Shown: positions 29,088 to 31,049 of the stretch, one piece after another
Layout of the letters: every line of letters starts with the position of its first letter
How positions within the stretch are numbered: the first letter of the stretch is position 1
DNA from: an uncultured bacterium
GTDB taxonomy: Bacteria; Bacillota; Clostridia; Oscillospirales; Acutalibacteraceae
Assembly (NCBI GenBank): GCA_905215105.1
Contig: CAJMOI010000008.1
Coordinates: 1-31,049 of the forward strand
Direction: 5' to 3'
Length of the DNA stretch: 31,049 bases
The notes under the pieces: model-generated
What the model saw: only the letters and a program-made list of their open reading frames with translations
Told to the model about the DNA's origin: nothing
Databases searched by the model: none
Position numbers and translations under genes: made by a program

Positions 29088-29717
29088 GTGACTTTGTTTC
29101 AGACGGTGAAGGAAGCCGTCTCCACCCGGCAGGCTGCCGGGCGCTATGGCGTACAGGTGGGAAAGGGCGGAATGGCCTGCTGCCCCTTTCACCCGGACAA
29201 AACCCCCAGCATGAAGGTGGACAGCCGGTTCCACTGCTTCGGCTGCGGGGCGGATGGGGACGTGATTGCCTTTACCGCAAAGCTCTTTGGCCTGCGGCCT
29301 GTGGAAGCCGCCCGGAAGCTGGCGGCGGATTTCGCCGTTCCCTTTTCGGAAAAGGAGAGGGGGCAGCCCCGGCGGTTTTCCACCAAAAAGAGGGAAACGC
29401 CCCGGGTCAGCCCGGAAGAACGCTACCGGCTGGCGGAAGCCCGATGTTTCCGGACTCTGTGCCGGTATTTTCATTTGCTGGAGGATTGGGAGCGGGAGTT
29501 TGCCCCCAAAAATCCGGACGAGCCTCTGCACCCCCGGTTTCTGGAGGCCGTGCAGAAAAAAGACGCCGTTTCCCACCAGCTGGAGGTGCTCCAGTGCGGA
29601 AGCGTGGCGGAAAAAGCCCCGCTGGTGGCGGATTGTGTAAAGGAGGTTGTGCATCTTGAGAGAAAATTTCCACAGCTTGCCGGAGGAGACCCGGCAATGG
29701 ATTGGGGAAGCCATTGA
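29088..29717 (+). CDS. CHC2 zinc-finger primase-like protein of a phage or integrative element
   Basis: A 209-residue protein with an N-terminal DnaG-type zinc ribbon: CPFHPDKTPSM (C32, H35) and FHCFGCGADGDVI (C50, C53). No TOPRIM catalytic domain follows; the rest is charged and helical. Such proteins pair with VapE/VirE helicases in prophages and integrative elements and probably take part in starting replication of the element. The GTG at 29088 is favoured because GGAGGG ends 6 bases upstream; an in-frame ATG at 29082 directly abuts the Shine-Dalgarno sequence. The 3' end overlaps the next gene by 62 bases in another frame. Confidence 0.85.
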   Translation: MTLFQTVKEAVSTRQAAGRYGVQVGKGGMACCPFHPDKTPSMKVDSRFHCFGCGADGDVIAFTAKLFGLRPVEAARKLAADFAVPFSEKERGQPRRFSTKKRETPRVSPEERYRLAEARCFRTLCRYFHLLEDWEREFAPKNPDEPLHPRFLEAVQKKDAVSHQLEVLQCGSVAEKAPLVADCVKEVVHLERKFPQLAGGDPAMDWGSH

Positions 29718-31002
29718 GCCTTTATTCACGCCGGAGGTGCAGTCGGTGTGGGACGAGCTGGAGCTGACCCGGAATGGCCTGCCCGCCAATACCATCGACA
29801 ATTTCCGGCAGGTGTTCCGGCTGGACCCGCTGCTGAAAGGCGCCATCCGGCTGAACCTGCTGACTGACCGGGTGGATATTGTCCGGGAGCTGGGTTGGCA
29901 GCGCTCCACCAGCGCCCTGACCGACACGGACTTGCAGTATCTGCTCCACTATTTCGAGAAGAATTACGGTCTGTCCAACGAGAAAAAGCTGCTGTCGGCA
30001 TTGACCATCACCGCCAATGAAAACAGCTATCACCCCATTCGGGACGTGCTGGACAGCCTCCACTGGGACGGAGAGCCCCGGCTGCGCAGCTGTCTCCATC
30101 ACTTTTTAGGGGCGGAGGAGAGCCGTTATGTGGAGGAAATGCTGCTGCATTTTCTGCTGGGAGCCATCCGCCGGGTGTTCGAGCCGGGGTGCAAATATGA
30201 AGAGCTGCTGTGTCTGGTGGGCGGACAGGGAGCGGGCAAATCCACCTTTTTCCGGTTTCTGGCCATCCGGGACGAGTGGTTTTCCGACGACCTGAAACGG
30301 CTGGATGATGAGCGGGTGTACACCAAGCTGCAGGGCCACTGGATTATTGAAATGTCGGAGATGCTGGCCACCACCAGCGCCAAAAGCATCGAGGAAATCC
30401 GGTCTTTCATCAGCCGCCAGAAGGAGACGTACCGGACCCCTTATGAAGCCCAGCCCAAAGACCGGCTGCGGCAGTGTGTGTTCGGCGGCTCCTCCAATAC
30501 GCTGGACTTTCTGCCCCTGGACCGGGCGGGAAACCGCCGGTTTCTGCCGGTGATGATTGACCCGGAAAAGGCGGAGGTTCACATTCTGGAGGACGAAGCC
30601 GCTTCCCGGGAATACCTGATGCAGCTGTGGGCGGAGGCCATGGTGATTTATCGGAGCGGGGAATATGACATGACCTTTTCCACAGAGATTCGGCAGCAGC
30701 TGGCCCGGGTGCAGAAGGACTTTATGCCCGAGGACACGGAAGCCGGGCTGATTCTGGGCTTTCTGGAAAGCTATCCGGGGGCGCAGGTGTGTTCCCGTCA
30801 GCTGTTTCGGGAAGCGCTGGGCCACACCTATGACGAGCCGAAGCGCTTCCAGCTCCACAACATCAACGAGATCATGAACACGGTGGTGACGGGCTGGAAG
30901 CCATTCTCAAATCCAAGGATGTTTGCCGGATACGGCAGGCAGAAGGGGTGGGAACGGGACGTTTCCGGCAACGAACTCCCGGCAACGAACGAGGAATTTT
31001 GA
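29656..31002 (+). CDS. VapE/VirE-family P-loop ATPase (mobile-element replication helicase type)
   Basis: A 448-residue protein of the virulence-associated E family. Walker A GGQGAGKST is at 189-197 (K195), followed by FGGSSN and a basic RAGNRRF segment around residues 280-300, as in phage D5/P4-like helicase domains. The N-terminal 120 residues are helical and may contact the primase-like partner. The TTG at 29656 has AGGAGG 9 bases upstream; an in-frame TTG at 29647 abuts the Shine-Dalgarno sequence. The family is widespread in prophages and integrative elements of gut Firmicutes, so the element continues to the right. The last 47 bases of the window hold no complete gene; they contain AGGACA/TGTCCT (2-base gap, 31018-31031) and AGGAGG (31037-31042), perhaps the ribosome binding site of the next gene. 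Confidence 0.87.
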   Translation: MRENFHSLPEETRQWIGEAIEPLFTPEVQSVWDELELTRNGLPANTIDNFRQVFRLDPLLKGAIRLNLLTDRVDIVRELGWQRSTSALTDTDLQYLLHYFEKNYGLSNEKKLLSALTITANENSYHPIRDVLDSLHWDGEPRLRSCLHHFLGAEESRYVEEMLLHFLLGAIRRVFEPGCKYEELLCLVGGQGAGKSTFFRFLAIRDEWFSDDLKRLDDERVYTKLQGHWIIEMSEMLATTSAKSIEEIRSFISRQKETYRTPYEAQPKDRLRQCVFGGSSNTLDFLPLDRAGNRRFLPVMIDPEKAEVHILEDEAASREYLMQLWAEAMVIYRSGEYDMTFSTEIRQQLARVQKDFMPEDTEAGLILGFLESYPGAQVCSRQLFREALGHTYDEPKRFQLHNINEIMNTVVTGWKPFSNPRMFAGYGRQKGWERDVSGNELPATNEEF

Positions 31003-31049
31003 AAAAATCACGGAAAAACAGGACAACTGTCCTTTGCAGGAGGACAATT

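Overview
The window looks like chromosome of a gut-type Clostridia (Firmicutes), probably from the Oscillospiraceae/Ruminococcaceae side. Reasons: moderately GC-rich coding DNA with AT-rich intergenic regions, strong AGGAGG-type ribosome binding sites, TTG and GTG starts, an electron-bifurcating NfnAB pair typical of anaerobes, an Isc-type Fe-S/cysteine operon ending in an Rrf2 regulator, and a cell-wall-anchored multidomain glycosidase. I cannot fix the genus from sequence alone.

Layout. 1-80: 3' end of a class II tRNA, most likely tRNA-Leu, with a terminator. 130-972: YkuE-type metallophosphoesterase. 1010-3463: promoter, structured leader and the nfnA-nfnB operon. 3485-3533: terminator shared with the convergent operon cysK-iscS-iscU-rrf2 (6629 down to 3556), whose promoter carries candidate dyad operators. 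6931-11664: GH84 beta-N-acetylglucosaminidase, 1577 residues, with CBM32-like, Ig-like and five FIVAR-type modules and a sortase-type tail. 11997-13553: type B carboxylesterase, divergent from the GH84 gene. 13627-17467: a two-module GT-C membrane glycosyltransferase followed by trmB. 17756-21291: GH2 beta-galactosidase with a LacI-type palindrome in its leader, then a GNAT acetyltransferase. 21453-22304: purC. 22462-23904: lipoprotein GH3 (NagZ-like). 23994-25956: GntR/YtrA regulator, ABC ATPase and permease, tightly overlapping. 26127-28594: CadC-type metal sensor, free HMA domain protein and P1B ATPase. 28649-28935: truncated remnants of an ABC ATPase and a response regulator, back to back. 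29088-31002: CHC2 primase and VapE/VirE helicase, the replication module of a phage or integrative element running off the right end.

How the genes work together. CysK, IscS and IscU form a sulfur chain from O-acetylserine to cysteine to Fe-S clusters, plausibly sensed by the Rrf2 protein. NfnAB handles NADH, NADPH and ferredoxin. The extracellular GH84, the lipoprotein GH3 and the cytoplasmic LacZ would suit release of GlcNAc and galactose from host or microbial glycans; they are not one operon. The metal operon is a complete sensor, carrier and exporter set with a recognisable operator.

I did not find a clearly new defence or mobile system. The most unusual items are the double GT-C fusion protein, the GH84 architecture, several near-perfect operator palindromes not usually annotated, and the deletion scar next to the mobile element.
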